Source: Sphingomonadales bacterium (GTDB lineage Bacteria > Pseudomonadota > Alphaproteobacteria > Sphingomonadales > Sphingomonadaceae). Taken from it: a DNA stretch of 29,258 nucleotides. The stretch is from positions 1 to 29,258 of the forward strand of contig JANYCM010000075.1 of the NCBI GenBank assembly GCA_025360285.1, in the 5' to 3' direction. How positions within the stretch are numbered: the stretch's first letter is position 1; every line of letters starts with the position of its first letter. The notes beneath the pieces were generated by a model. That model made no database searches and was not told where the DNA came from. It saw nothing but the letters and a program-made list of their open reading frames with translations. Positions 16,440-24,850 of this stretch are shown here, piece by piece. Position numbers and translations under genes: made by a program.

Positions 16440-18614
16440 CTGCGCCGCACGGCCATAGAAGGTGTCACCAGCCGCCGCCATGTCACGCAGCAGTTGCGGC
16501 GAGCTGAAACGCTCACCGTGCGCCTGCGCCAGCCGGTCGAGGGTGGCAACGACGGTCGCGATCCCGACGGTATCCATATGGCTGAACGGCCCGCCGGTGA
16601 ATGGCGCGAACCCCCAGCCGAAGATGGCGCCGAGATCACCGTCTTCGGGGGTTTCCAGCACGCCTTCGGCAAAGCAGCGGGCGCATTCGACAAGCTGGCG
16701 ATAGAGCAGGCGTTCCTTGACCGCCGCCGGTGTCGGCTGGTCATCGGCAAGGCCGCCGGCGACGGTGGCCGACAGTTCGGGCCATAGCGATTTCTTGCCA
16801 CCTTCTGGATAGACGTAGAAACCTTTGGCGTTCTTGCGGCCCTGGCGGCCGAGTTCGTGCATCCTGGTGATCACCGCATCGGCCGGGCCGGGCTTGTAGG
16901 CGTCGCCGAGATCGGCCTTCGTCTGCTGGCCGACCTTGTACGACAGATCGAGCCCCACTTCATCGTTCACCGCGAGCGGGCCAACCGGCATCCCCATCTG
17001 CTTGCCGACATTTTCAATGAGCGCCGGCACCGTGCCTTCGCCGAGCAGCGCCAAGCCTTCCTGGACATAGGTGCCGAAGCAGCGCGAGGTGTAGAAACCG
17101 CGGCTGTCATTGACGACGATCGGCGTCTTGCGGATGGCGGCAACATAATCGAGCGCCTTGGCAATGGCCTCGGCACCGGTCTTCTTGCCGACGATGATTT
17201 CAACCAGCGGCATCTTTTCGACGGGCGAAAAGAAGTGGATGCCGATGAAATTTTCAGGCTTTGACCAGGCGTCGGCGAGGCCAGTGATCGGCAGGGTCGA
17301 CGTGTTGGAGCCAAAGATCGTGTCGGCACCAACGACGGCTTCGGTGGCCTTAGTGACGCCGGCCTTGATCTCGCGCGTTTCGAACACCGCTTCGATGATC
17401 AGGTCACAACCCTTCAGATCGGAATAGTCGGTGGTGGTATGGATGCGATCGAGGACGGCCTGCGACTTGGCCGGGTCGGTGCGCTTCTTGGCCAGCCGGT
17501 CGGCGGTATATTGCTTGCCCTTGTCGGCTGCGGCCTGGTCGCGATCGAGCAGCACCACCTCGATGCCGGCCTGCGCCGAGACCATGGCGATACCGGCGCC
17601 CATCAGCCCGGCACCCAACATGCCGATCTTCTTCGCCGGCGATGGCGCCACATTCTTTGGGCGGCGCGCGCCCTTTTCGGCGGCTTGCTTGGAAACAAAC
17701 AGGCTGCGTATCATGTTGCCGGCCTGGGGATCAGCCACCACCTTGGCGAAATATTTGCTTTCGATGCGGATCGCGGTGTCCATCGGCACCTGGGTGCCTT
17801 CATAAACCGCGCTCAGGATTGCCTTGGGGGCGTTCATATTGTCGCCGGCGTTGACATGCGTCATCGCGGTGCCGCCGACGAAAATCTGCGCAAAGCCGGG
17901 GTTGAGACCCGTGGCGGGGCCGCCGGGGAATTTGAAACTCTTCTCATCCCAGGGCTGCACGCCCTTGGTCGGATTGGCCTTGACCCAGGCCTTGGCGGTA
18001 GCGACCACATCGGCAGCGGGCACAACAGCTTGGGCGACACCAAAGCCGAGCGCTTCCTGGGGGCTCATATTTTTACCCTGGAGCAGATACATCAGCGCCG
18101 GCTGGATGCCCATCAGGCGCGGCAGGCGCTGGGTGCCGCCTGCGCCGGGGAACAGGCCGACCATGACTTCGGGCAGGCCGAGGGTGATTTTCGGATTGTC
18201 AGCGATAACGCGGTAATGGCAGGCGAGGATGAATTCGAGGCCGCCACCGAGCGCCAGGCCGTTGACGGCAGCGGCAACCGGCTTGCCGCAGGTTTCGAGG
18301 TCGCGGAGCAGCTTGTTGAGTTGAAACACGCTGTCGAAAAGGGCTGCCATCTTGGACTTGCCAGCCGGGATCGCGCCGCCGCCGATGAGGCCGCCCATGC
18401 CCTTCAAGTCGGCGCCGGCCATGAAACCGCTGGCCTTGCCGCTGGTCAGCACGGCGCCCTTGACGGCCGGGTCGGTCTTCAACCGTTCGATCGCCGCGGC
18501 GAGATCGCGCGACACTTCCGGCGTGATGACGTTCATCGACTGCCCTGGGACATCGATGGTGAGCAAGAGGATGCCGTCGGCATCGAGTTCGGAACGGATG
18601 GCGGTGTCGGTCAT
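16425..18614 (-). CDS. fadB: Fused enoyl-CoA hydratase / 3-hydroxyacyl-CoA dehydrogenase (FadB/FadJ type)
   Basis: 729-residue multifunctional beta-oxidation enzyme. The N-terminal crotonase half has the oxyanion region GFMAGADLKGM and the two catalytic glutamates, Glu127 (ALGGGLEFILAC) and Glu149 (LGLPEVMVGLFPGAGGTQRL). The dehydrogenase half starts with the NAD-binding loop GAGLMGAGIA, then SNTSTLPI, the catalytic His in IHFFSPVEKMPLVEI, and NDSRGFYTSR. Two C-terminal 3HCDH domains follow. ATG 18614 has GAGGAG eight bases upstream. It is the last gene of the operon with thiolase and acyl-CoA dehydrogenase upstream, supplying the hydration and second oxidation steps. FadB and FadJ cannot be separated by sequence alone. 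Confidence 0.94.
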   Translation of the reverse strand: MTDTAIRSELDADGILLLTIDVPGQSMNVITPEVSRDLAAAIERLKTDPAVKGAVLTSGKASGFMAGADLKGMGGLIGGGAIPAGKSKMAALFDSVFQLNKLLRDLETCGKPVAAAVNGLALGGGLEFILACHYRVIADNPKITLGLPEVMVGLFPGAGGTQRLPRLMGIQPALMYLLQGKNMSPQEALGFGVAQAVVPAADVVATAKAWVKANPTKGVQPWDEKSFKFPGGPATGLNPGFAQIFVGGTAMTHVNAGDNMNAPKAILSAVYEGTQVPMDTAIRIESKYFAKVVADPQAGNMIRSLFVSKQAAEKGARRPKNVAPSPAKKIGMLGAGLMGAGIAMVSAQAGIEVVLLDRDQAAADKGKQYTADRLAKKRTDPAKSQAVLDRIHTTTDYSDLKGCDLIIEAVFETREIKAGVTKATEAVVGADTIFGSNTSTLPITGLADAWSKPENFIGIHFFSPVEKMPLVEIIVGKKTGAEAIAKALDYVAAIRKTPIVVNDSRGFYTSRCFGTYVQEGLALLGEGTVPALIENVGKQMGMPVGPLAVNDEVGLDLSYKVGQQTKADLGDAYKPGPADAVITRMHELGRQGRKNAKGFYVYPEGGKKSLWPELSATVAGGLADDQPTPAAVKERLLYRQLVECARCFAEGVLETPEDGDLGAIFGWGFAPFTGGPFSHMDTVGIATVVATLDRLAQAHGERFSSPQLLRDMAAAGDTFYGRAAQKKAA

Positions 18615-18630
18615 TTGGGGTCTCCTCGTC

Positions 18631-18760
18631 TCCCCTCCCGCTTGCGGGAGGGGTTGGGGGTGGGGGAGTGCGGCAAGGGCTGGGCTACAACAGGCGAGGA
18701 CGCCCCCACCCCCAGCCCCTCCCGCGGTCGAAGACGACGCCTTCGCGTCAACCGGGAGGG
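18631..18760. repeat. Paired palindromic repeat (REPIN-like), copy A
   Basis: The left unit is a perfect palindrome, CCCCTCCCGC-TT-GCGGGAGGGG (18632-18653), followed by TTGGGGGTGGGGG. The right unit (18703-18724) is its inverted counterpart, CCCCCACCCCCAGCCCC then TCCCG, so the pair can fold into one long stem. The right unit's closing arm CGGGAGGG is displaced to 18753-18760 by a 28-base insert that itself holds a CGAAG/CTTCG hairpin. It fills the spacer between thiolase and fadB. Confidence 0.85.
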
Positions 18761-18763
18761 CGG

Positions 18764-19975
18764 CTAAATCCGCTCGATGATCGTGCCAGTGCCCATGCCG
18801 GCACCGACGCACAGGTTGATCAGCGCGGTGCCCTTGCCGGTGCGCTCCAGTTCATCGAGCACGGTGCCGAGGATCATGCCGCCGGTTGCGCCGAGCGGAT
18901 GGCCCATGGCGATGGCACCGCCGTTGACGTTGATACGATCGTGCGAAATGTTCATCGCCTGCATGTAGCGCAGCACGACAGACGCAAAGGCCTCGTTCAA
19001 TTCGAACAGGTCGATATCATCCTTGGTCATGCCGGCGCGTTGCAGCACCTTGGCAGCGACGAACTCCGGCCCGGTCAGCATGATCATCGGTTCGGAACCG
19101 ATCGACGCCATGGCGCGGATACGGGCACGGGGCTTCAACCCGTACTTTTCACCCATTTCCTTGTTGCCGATGAGGACGGCGCTGGCACCATCGACGATCC
19201 CGCTCGAATTGCCGCCGTGGTGAACGTGATCGATCTTTTCGACTTCCGGATAGCGCATCAGCGCGATGGCGTCGAAGCCCGGCATCTGCTCGCCCATCGC
19301 CGCAAACGCTGGCGCGAGGCTGCCCAGCGACTGCATGTCGGTCTGCGGCCGCATATGCTCATCATGATCGAGGACAATTTCACCGATGACATCGCGCACG
19401 CCGATGACACTGTTCCTGAAGCGCCCCTCGGCCCAGGCCCGTGCTGCGCGCTTCTGCGATTCCATCGCATAGGCATCAACGTCGTTGCGCGAGAAGCCAT
19501 ATTTGGTGGCGATCAGGTCGGCGCCAATGCCCTGCGGCGCGAAATAGGTCTTGTAAGCAACCGCCGGGTCCATCGCCCAGGCGCCGCCATCGGCACCCAT
19601 CGGCACGCGGCTCATGCTTTCGACACCGCCACCGATGGCAAACATCGCTTCGCCGGAGATCACCTTGGCAGCAGCCATGTTGCACGCCTCCAGGCCCGAG
19701 GCACAGAAGCGGTTGATCTGCACGCCGGCAGTGGTTTCGGCATAATCGGCGTTGAGCACGGCGACGCGAGCGATGTCGCTGCCTTGCTCTCCCACCGGCG
19801 CGACGCAACCGAAGATCACATCATCGACATCGGCCGTGTCGATCCGGGTACGATCGCGCACCGCCTGCAGCACCTGGGTGCCAAGCTGGATCGGCGTGAT
19901 TTCATGCAACTTGCCGTCCTTGCGGCCCTTGCCGCGCGGGGTGCGGACGGCGTCGTAGATATAGGCTTCGGCCAT
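18764..19975 (-). CDS. fadA: Acetyl-CoA C-acyltransferase (thiolase)
   Basis: 403-residue thiolase that releases acetyl-CoA from 3-ketoacyl-CoA. The nucleophile is Cys91 (NRFCASGLEA), the catalytic His359 is in GHPLGATG, and the second Cys389 is in NLCVGAGMGTG; NEAF is also present. ATG 19975 follows a GAAGGAAG ribosome site. Gene order (acyl-CoA dehydrogenase - thiolase - hydratase/dehydrogenase) argues for a degradative FadA rather than a biosynthetic PhaA role, although both share these residues. Long paired palindromes lie on both sides of it within the operon. Confidence 0.92.
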   Translation of the reverse strand: MAEAYIYDAVRTPRGKGRKDGKLHEITPIQLGTQVLQAVRDRTRIDTADVDDVIFGCVAPVGEQGSDIARVAVLNADYAETTAGVQINRFCASGLEACNMAAAKVISGEAMFAIGGGVESMSRVPMGADGGAWAMDPAVAYKTYFAPQGIGADLIATKYGFSRNDVDAYAMESQKRAARAWAEGRFRNSVIGVRDVIGEIVLDHDEHMRPQTDMQSLGSLAPAFAAMGEQMPGFDAIALMRYPEVEKIDHVHHGGNSSGIVDGASAVLIGNKEMGEKYGLKPRARIRAMASIGSEPMIMLTGPEFVAAKVLQRAGMTKDDIDLFELNEAFASVVLRYMQAMNISHDRINVNGGAIAMGHPLGATGGMILGTVLDELERTGKGTALINLCVGAGMGTGTIIERI

Positions 19976-19992
19976 GTTCGCTTCCTTCACTT

Positions 19993-20096
19993 CTCCCCTC
20001 TCGCTTGCGGGAGGGGTCGGGGGTGGGTTCTTTTGTATGACGCCGGGTGCGGGTCCCACTCCCCCACCCCCAGCCCCTCCCGCAAGCGGGAGGGGA
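19993..20096. repeat. Paired palindromic repeat (REPIN-like), copy B
   Basis: Left unit CCCCTCTCGC-TT-GCGGGAGGGG (19995-20016, one mismatch in the stem) is followed by TCGGGGGTGGG. Right unit CCCCCACCCCCAGCCCC then TCCCGC-AA-GCGGGAGGGG (palindrome 20074-20095) is the inverted copy. About 30 unrelated bases lie between. It occupies the spacer between acyl-CoA dehydrogenase and thiolase almost completely, ending two bases before the dehydrogenase stop codon. Confidence 0.88.
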
Positions 20097-20097
20097 G

Positions 20098-21891
20098 TTA
20101 AAAAGCTTCCGCCGACAACGCCATCATCGCTTCGCTGCCGGCCTCGAGCTTCGCCCGCAGCGCCGCCGCATCGGGGAAATAACGCTCGGCATAATAGCGC
20201 GCTGTGACCAACTTGGCCTTATAGAAGTCGGCATCCGACGCCCCAGCATCAAGGGCAGCGTGGCTCGCCTTGGCCATCAAAAGCCACATATGGCCGAGCG
20301 CCACGATACCCATCAGGTGCAGATAGGCGGTCGCCCCCGCCCCGGCATTGTCGGGCTTCGCCATGCCGTTCTGCAGCAGCCACATCGTGGCGCCCTGCAA
20401 ATCGCCCAGCGCCTTTGCCAGCGGCGCCGCGATCACGGCCAGGCGCTCATCCGCCGCCGCATCCTTCAACGCCTCGCCGACCAGCGCCAGATACGCCTGC
20501 GTTCCGCGGCCGCCGTTCATGCCGAGCTTGCGGCCGACCAAGTCCATCGCCTGGATGCCGTTGGTGCCTTCGTAAATCTGCGCGATGCGGGCGTCGCGGA
20601 CGAACTGTTCCATGCCCCATTCGCGGATATAGCCATGGCCGCCATAGACCTGCTGGCTTTCAGTAGCGATGCGATAACCCAGATCGGTGCAATAGCCCTT
20701 GATGACGGGCGTCATAAGACTGATCAGGTCATCGGCCAGCTGGCGTTCTTCCGGCTTCGCCGCATGCTTTGCCAGATCGACCTGCAAGGCTCCCCACAGG
20801 ATCAGCGCCCGCGCGCCTTCGTTGAAGGCCCGGCCGTCCATCAGCATCCGCCGCACATCAGGGTGGACGATTATGGGGTCGGCCTTGGCATCCGGATGCG
20901 CCGGCCCGGAAAGCGCCCGGCCCTGGATGCGATCCTTGGCATAGGAGACAGCGTTCTGATAGGCAACTTCACCCATCGCCAGCCCCTGCACGCCGACCCC
21001 CAGCCGCGCCGCGTTCATCATGATGAACATGGCGCGCAGGCCCTTGCCGGCCTCCCCGATCAGATAGCCGGTGGCGCCGTCATAATTCATCACGCAGGTA
21101 GCGTTGGCGTGAATGCCCATCTTGTGCTCGATCGAGCCACATTTGACGACGTTGCGCGCGCCCGGCGATCCGTCATCAGTTACCAGGAACTTCGGCACGA
21201 TGAACAGGCTGATGCCCTTCACATTGTCCGGCGCGCCGGCGATCTTGGCGAGCACCAGGTGGATGATGTTGTCGGACAGATCATGCTCACCAGCCGAAAT
21301 GAAAATCTTGGTGCCGGTGATCGCATAGGTGCCATCGGACTGGGGTTCGGCGCGGGTGCGGATCAGGCCTAGATCGGTGCCGCACTGCGGTTCGGTAAGG
21401 TTCATTGTGCCAGTCCAATGGCCAGACACCATGTTGGGCAGGAACTGTTTTTTCTGTTCGGGGCTGCCGACCGCCTCGATCGCCGCCTGGGCGCCTTCGT
21501 TGAGGCCAGGGTACATGCCGAACGCCATGTTCGACGATGACATGTATTCGCTGAACGCCGTGCCGATGACATAGGGGAGGCCCTGGCCGCCCCATTCTTC
21601 ATCGGCCATCAGCGTGCCCCAGCCCGCCTCGATGAACTGCGCATAGGCCGCCTTGAAGCCCGCCGGGGCGGTGACGCTGCCGTCATCATGACGGGTGCAG
21701 CCTTCGATATCGCCGGACAAGTTCAAGGGCGCCAGCACCTGTTCGCAGAATTTGCCGCCTTCTTCCAATATGGCCTTGACGACATCGGGGGTCGCCTGGG
21801 CAAAGCCGGGTAAATTTGAATATTTTTCCAGGCCACAAATGGCATCAAGGACGAATTGCGTGTCCTTCACCGGGGCGCGATAGACGGGCAT
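20098..21891 (-). CDS. Acyl-CoA dehydrogenase (long form, DmdC/FadE-like)
   Basis: 597-residue FAD enzyme that introduces the first double bond into acyl-CoA. This long form has an N-terminal extension and a C-terminal helical domain beyond the usual 380 residues, as in the group annotated near DmdC. FAD/substrate segments include MNLTEPQCGTDLGLIRTRA and ITGTKIFISAGEHD (191-204). The predicted catalytic base is Glu441 in YEGTNGIQAMD. The MerR gene lies 23 bases upstream and thiolase downstream, so it is the first enzyme gene of the operon. Chain-length preference is not evident. Confidence 0.92.
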   Translation of the reverse strand: MPVYRAPVKDTQFVLDAICGLEKYSNLPGFAQATPDVVKAILEEGGKFCEQVLAPLNLSGDIEGCTRHDDGSVTAPAGFKAAYAQFIEAGWGTLMADEEWGGQGLPYVIGTAFSEYMSSSNMAFGMYPGLNEGAQAAIEAVGSPEQKKQFLPNMVSGHWTGTMNLTEPQCGTDLGLIRTRAEPQSDGTYAITGTKIFISAGEHDLSDNIIHLVLAKIAGAPDNVKGISLFIVPKFLVTDDGSPGARNVVKCGSIEHKMGIHANATCVMNYDGATGYLIGEAGKGLRAMFIMMNAARLGVGVQGLAMGEVAYQNAVSYAKDRIQGRALSGPAHPDAKADPIIVHPDVRRMLMDGRAFNEGARALILWGALQVDLAKHAAKPEERQLADDLISLMTPVIKGYCTDLGYRIATESQQVYGGHGYIREWGMEQFVRDARIAQIYEGTNGIQAMDLVGRKLGMNGGRGTQAYLALVGEALKDAAADERLAVIAAPLAKALGDLQGATMWLLQNGMAKPDNAGAGATAYLHLMGIVALGHMWLLMAKASHAALDAGASDADFYKAKLVTARYYAERYFPDAAALRAKLEAGSEAMMALSAEAF

Positions 21892-21914
21892 GGGTCAGTC
21901 CTGACAGGAATATG

Positions 21915-22352
21915 TTACTGGTTCGCGGCTTTGGGCGTAACGGTTTCTATGAGCGCGCAAAACGCCTGCAATTCATCGATCGTCGCATCGATATCGGCGC
22001 GCTGTTCCTGCAAGGCGGCCACCCGCGCCCGGCATTTGTCGAGCGTCACCCGGCGCTGCGTGGAACGGCCATCGCCCAGATCATAAAGGTCGATCATCTC
22101 GCGGATTTCGGCGAGTGAAAAGCCGACATTCTTGGCGCGCAGGATCCACGCCAGCCGGGCCCGATCCCGCCGGGAATAGACCCGGTTCTGGCCCTGGCGT
22201 TCCGGCGCGATGAGGCCCTGATCTTCATAGAAACGGATGGCGCGCGGGGTAACGTTAAAGGCCAGGCTCAGCTCGGTGATGGTGAAGCTTTCGGCCCCGC
22301 ATGGCGGCGGCGGCACGGCGACGGTCGCGAAACTATGGGCGGGCTCCGACAT
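21915..22352 (-). CDS. MerR-family regulator of the beta-oxidation operon
   Basis: 145 residues. The winged helix-turn-helix starts at FTITELSLAFNVTPRAIRFY (23-42) and continues EDQGLIAPERQGQNRVYSRRD. A helical dimerisation coil follows (about 76-135). There is only one cysteine in the C-terminal part that could bind a ligand (FCALIE), so a metal-sensing role is unlikely. It resembles LiuR-type MerR regulators that control branched-chain or fatty acid breakdown. ATG 22352 was chosen because a 22-bp dyad lies directly upstream; the alternative ATG at 22388 would place that operator inside the gene. It is likely autoregulated and the first gene of the operon, with the ligand probably an acyl-CoA (inference). 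Confidence 0.87.
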   Translation of the reverse strand: MSEPAHSFATVAVPPPPCGAESFTITELSLAFNVTPRAIRFYEDQGLIAPERQGQNRVYSRRDRARLAWILRAKNVGFSLAEIREMIDLYDLGDGRSTQRRVTLDKCRARVAALQEQRADIDATIDELQAFCALIETVTPKAANQ

Positions 22353-22366
22353 GAGTGACGGTCTAG

Positions 22367-22388
22367 TTGACGTTAACGTAAGCGTCAA
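22367..22388. promoter_or_regulatory. Predicted MerR-regulator operator
   Basis: A 22-bp near-perfect dyad with outer arms TTGACG and CGTCAA around TTAACGTAAG; only two base pairs break the symmetry. It lies 14 bases upstream of the regulator's ATG and downstream of a TTGACA hexamer. Its size and ACGT-rich core suit a MerR dimer of the LiuR type (from memory of that family, not checked). Confidence 0.7.
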
Positions 22389-22402
22389 GTTGCGGGCGCG
22401 AA

Positions 22403-22408
22403 TGTCAA
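22403..22408 (-). promoter_or_regulatory. -35 hexamer TTGACA of the beta-oxidation operon
   Basis: An exact consensus -35 hexamer, read on the minus strand. The -10 would fall inside the operator dyad (candidates TTACGT or TACGTT), with a spacer of 20-22 bases, longer than the usual 17. A long spacer is a known feature of MerR-controlled promoters. The exact -10 is uncertain. Confidence 0.5.
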
Positions 22409-22572
22409 GCCTTTGCCAGCCGTTTCAGAGCGGCGCCGGCAAGGATCGCTTCTGCCAGCGCAGCAGACCTGCGGGTGGCAATGAATATGTGGGGGGTGGA
22501 TGTCTTTGCCAGAACGATCCGCACTCGGCCGAGTCCACCGCGGCGTTCGCGCGCTACGGCAGTGATCTCATT

Positions 22573-22929
22573 CTAGGCAATGGTCTTTTTGTGCTTCGAG
22601 ATGGTAAGCTCGGCTTTGTCTGCAATCACGCCTGGCTCACCCCAATGCACAAGTCGCCACACTTCCCCGAATGCGCGCCGCGTCACATATCCGCCGATCC
22701 CGATTATGACTACAAAGCAAGCAACGGCGAAAATACTGGCCTGGCCACTGACCATCATTGGCAACAGGAACCAAATCCCAAGGGCGCAAACGGTCGCCGT
22801 TCCAAAGAATACCAGGGCTCGCGTCGCGGCGGCCGCCCGCGTATCGTCGCTGCCTACTAACTGGATGACGTCGATTGCCGTCTCACCCGCCAGCCTGATG
22901 CCAAAATCAACAAAAGCATCGACCGACAT
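22573..22929 (-). CDS. Small two-helix membrane protein coupled to hisI
   Basis: 118 residues, not recognised. It has two hydrophobic segments, ALVFFGTATVCALGIWFLLP (about 39-60) and ASIFAVACFVVIIGIGGY (about 67-86), with a charged C-terminal tail ending SKHKKTIA. Its ATG at 22929 shares a base with the hisI stop (TGATG), so translation is probably coupled to hisI. A longer open frame extends upstream to 23247, but that part overlaps hisI and is not protein-like. No histidine-pathway role is suggested by its sequence. Confidence 0.65.
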   Translation of the reverse strand: MSVDAFVDFGIRLAGETAIDVIQLVGSDDTRAAAATRALVFFGTATVCALGIWFLLPMMVSGQASIFAVACFVVIIGIGGYVTRRAFGEVWRLVHWGEPGVIADKAELTISKHKKTIA

Positions 22930-23288
22930 CAGCCGTGGACCAATCCCGTCGGCGTAACCACCCGGTAAAAACACGACTGCTCCCCGGTATGGCACGCCGG
23001 CCCGGCCGGTTCGACCTTCAGCCAGATCGCGTCCTGGTCGCAATCGATGCGCAGCTCCACCACCCGCTGGGTGCTGCCCGAGGTAGCGCCCTTGTGCCAA
23101 AGTTCCTGGCGCGATCGGCTCCAATAGTGCGCCTCCCCCGTCGCCAGGGTGACGGCAAGGGCATCGGCGTTCATATGGGCGACCATCAGCAGGTCGCCGG
23201 TAGCGGCATCGCTGGCCACCGCAGTGATCAGGCCATGGGCGTCCCATTTCGGCTTCAGCGCCAGCCCTGCGTCATTCGCATCACTCAT
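22929..23288 (-). CDS. hisI: Phosphoribosyl-AMP cyclohydrolase
   Basis: 119-residue enzyme for the third step of histidine synthesis, opening the purine ring of phosphoribosyl-AMP. The conserved set is complete: LLMVAHMNADAL, YWSRSRQELWHKGATSG, the metal motif DCDQD (82-86, with Cys83), and ACHTGEQSCF (Cys99, Cys106). It is the stand-alone HisI form without a HisE domain, the usual arrangement in alphaproteobacteria. ATG 23288 fits family length better than the upstream in-frame start at 23321. It is divergent from purF across about 90 bases; both serve pathways linked through AICAR and PRPP. Confidence 0.95.
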   Translation of the reverse strand: MSDANDAGLALKPKWDAHGLITAVASDAATGDLLMVAHMNADALAVTLATGEAHYWSRSRQELWHKGATSGSTQRVVELRIDCDQDAIWLKVEPAGPACHTGEQSCFYRVVTPTGLVHG

Positions 23289-23379
23289 ATGACAATTCCA
23301 AGTCGGTTTCGGGGGCGACAAAGCCGCAACGAATCCCTATATGCCCCCCAGGCGCGGCGCTGACGAGGCTCCCTTAGCA

Positions 23380-24846
23380 ATGACCAGCATGATGACGACC
23401 GATCCGTGGGAAGATGATCATCTCCACGAAGAATGCGGCGTATTTGGCGTCTATGGCGCCGATGGCGCCGCGGCCTTGGTGGCGCTGGGCCTGCACGCTT
23501 TGCAGCACCGCGGCCAGGAAGCCGCCGGCATCACGACTTTCGACGGCAAGGATTTCCATACCCACCGCGCCATGGGTCATGTCGCCGGCAATTTCGATTC
23601 GGATGAAGTGATCCGCAAGCTGAAGGGCGACATCGCGATCGGCCACAACCGCTATTCGACGACGGGCGAGACAGCACTTCGCAACGTCCAGCCGCTGTTC
23701 GCCGAACTGTCGTCGGGTGGCTTTGCCGTCTGCCACAATGGCAATATTTCCAACGCGGTGACCCTGCGGCGTGACCTGGTACGGCGCGGATCGATCTTCC
23801 AATCGACGAGTGACACCGAAGTCATCATCCATCTGGTCGCTACCTCCTCCTATCGTACACTGCTCGATCGATTCATTGACGCCTTGAAGCGGGTGGAGGG
23901 TGCCTACAGCCTGATCTGCCTGACCGCCGAAGGGATGCTGGCCTGCCGTGATCCGCTCGGCGTGCGGCCGCTGGTGCTGGGGCGACTGGGCGATTCCTAT
24001 ATCCTCGCCTCGGAAACCGTGGCGCTCGACGTGGTCGGCGCGACCTTCCTACGCGCCGTCGAACCCGGCGAGATGATCATCATTTCACCGCGCGGCCTGC
24101 GATCGATCCGGCCGTTCGCTGTGCAGCGGCCGCGGCCGTGCATCTTTGAACATGTCTATTTCAGCCGGCCCGATTCGATGGTCGATGGCTCCAGCGTCTA
24201 TCAGGTGAGGAAGGCCATCGGCGCCGAACTGGCGCGCGAAAGCGGCATCGATGCCGATATGGTTGTGCCGGTGCCCGACAGCGGCACGCCGGCGGCAATC
24301 GGCTATGCCCAGGAATCGGGGTTGCCGTTTGAACTCGGCATCATCCGGTCGCACTATGTGGGCCGCACCTTCATCCAGCCGGGGGACCAGATCCGCAACC
24401 TGGGGGTGAAGCTGAAACACAATGCCAACCGTGCCATGATCACCGGCAAGCGCATTATCCTGATCGATGACAGCATCGTGCGCGGCACCACCAGCCTGAA
24501 GATCGTCCAGATGCTGCGCGATGCCGGGGCGGAGGAAGTGCATATGCGCATCGCTAGCCCGCCGACGCGACACAGCTGCTATTATGGCGTGGATACACCG
24601 GAACGATCAAAGCTGCTGGCGGCACAAATGGATGTCGAACGCATGCGCGACTATATCAAGGTCGACAGCCTGGCGTTCCTGTCGATCGATGGGCTTTACC
24701 GGGCACTGGGTGAGGACATGCGCCGCGATGATGCGCCGCAATTCTGCGATGCCTGCTTCACGGGCGACTATCCGACGCGGTTGACCGACCAGGAGGACAA
24801 TGAGGTGCCCGACCAGTTGAGTTTGCTGGCGGAACGGGTGATCTGA
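23380..24846 (+). CDS. purF: Amidophosphoribosyltransferase
   Basis: First committed enzyme of purine synthesis: glutamine + PRPP to phosphoribosylamine. 488 residues from ATG 23380. The N-terminal nucleophile is Cys19 (HEECGVFG), normally exposed by removal of the short propeptide. The glutaminase loop has GHNRYSTTG and CHNGNI. The PRPP-binding motif is IILIDDSIVRGTT. Cysteines near CYYGVD and FCDACFTGDY fit the B. subtilis-type enzyme with an iron-sulfur cluster. An upstream in-frame ATG at 23341 gives a longer, non-conserved N terminus; ATG 23389 or 23392 is also possible. A repeat pair follows the stop. Confidence 0.95.
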   Translation: MTSMMTTDPWEDDHLHEECGVFGVYGADGAAALVALGLHALQHRGQEAAGITTFDGKDFHTHRAMGHVAGNFDSDEVIRKLKGDIAIGHNRYSTTGETALRNVQPLFAELSSGGFAVCHNGNISNAVTLRRDLVRRGSIFQSTSDTEVIIHLVATSSYRTLLDRFIDALKRVEGAYSLICLTAEGMLACRDPLGVRPLVLGRLGDSYILASETVALDVVGATFLRAVEPGEMIIISPRGLRSIRPFAVQRPRPCIFEHVYFSRPDSMVDGSSVYQVRKAIGAELARESGIDADMVVPVPDSGTPAAIGYAQESGLPFELGIIRSHYVGRTFIQPGDQIRNLGVKLKHNANRAMITGKRIILIDDSIVRGTTSLKIVQMLRDAGAEEVHMRIASPPTRHSCYYGVDTPERSKLLAAQMDVERMRDYIKVDSLAFLSIDGLYRALGEDMRRDDAPQFCDACFTGDYPTRLTDQEDNEVPDQLSLLAERVI

Positions 24847-24850
24847 TTTC

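Noticed and set aside
17439..18767. 442-codon open frame antisense to fadB
   Set aside because: No recognisable domain, His/Gly/Ala-rich as antisense frames in GC-rich genes tend to be, and fadB motifs on the other strand are complete.
18631..20096. CRISPR array
   Set aside because: The repeats are palindromic pairs in opposite orientation between genes, not evenly spaced direct repeats, and no cas gene is present.
20047..21372. 441-codon open frame antisense to acyl-CoA dehydrogenase, starting in a repeat
   Set aside because: Runs from the palindromic repeat into the antisense of a complete gene; no motifs.
22237..22860. 207-codon plus-strand frame over the MerR start and the membrane-protein gene
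   Set aside because: Low-complexity, no motifs, and opposite to genes supported by domain or coupling evidence.
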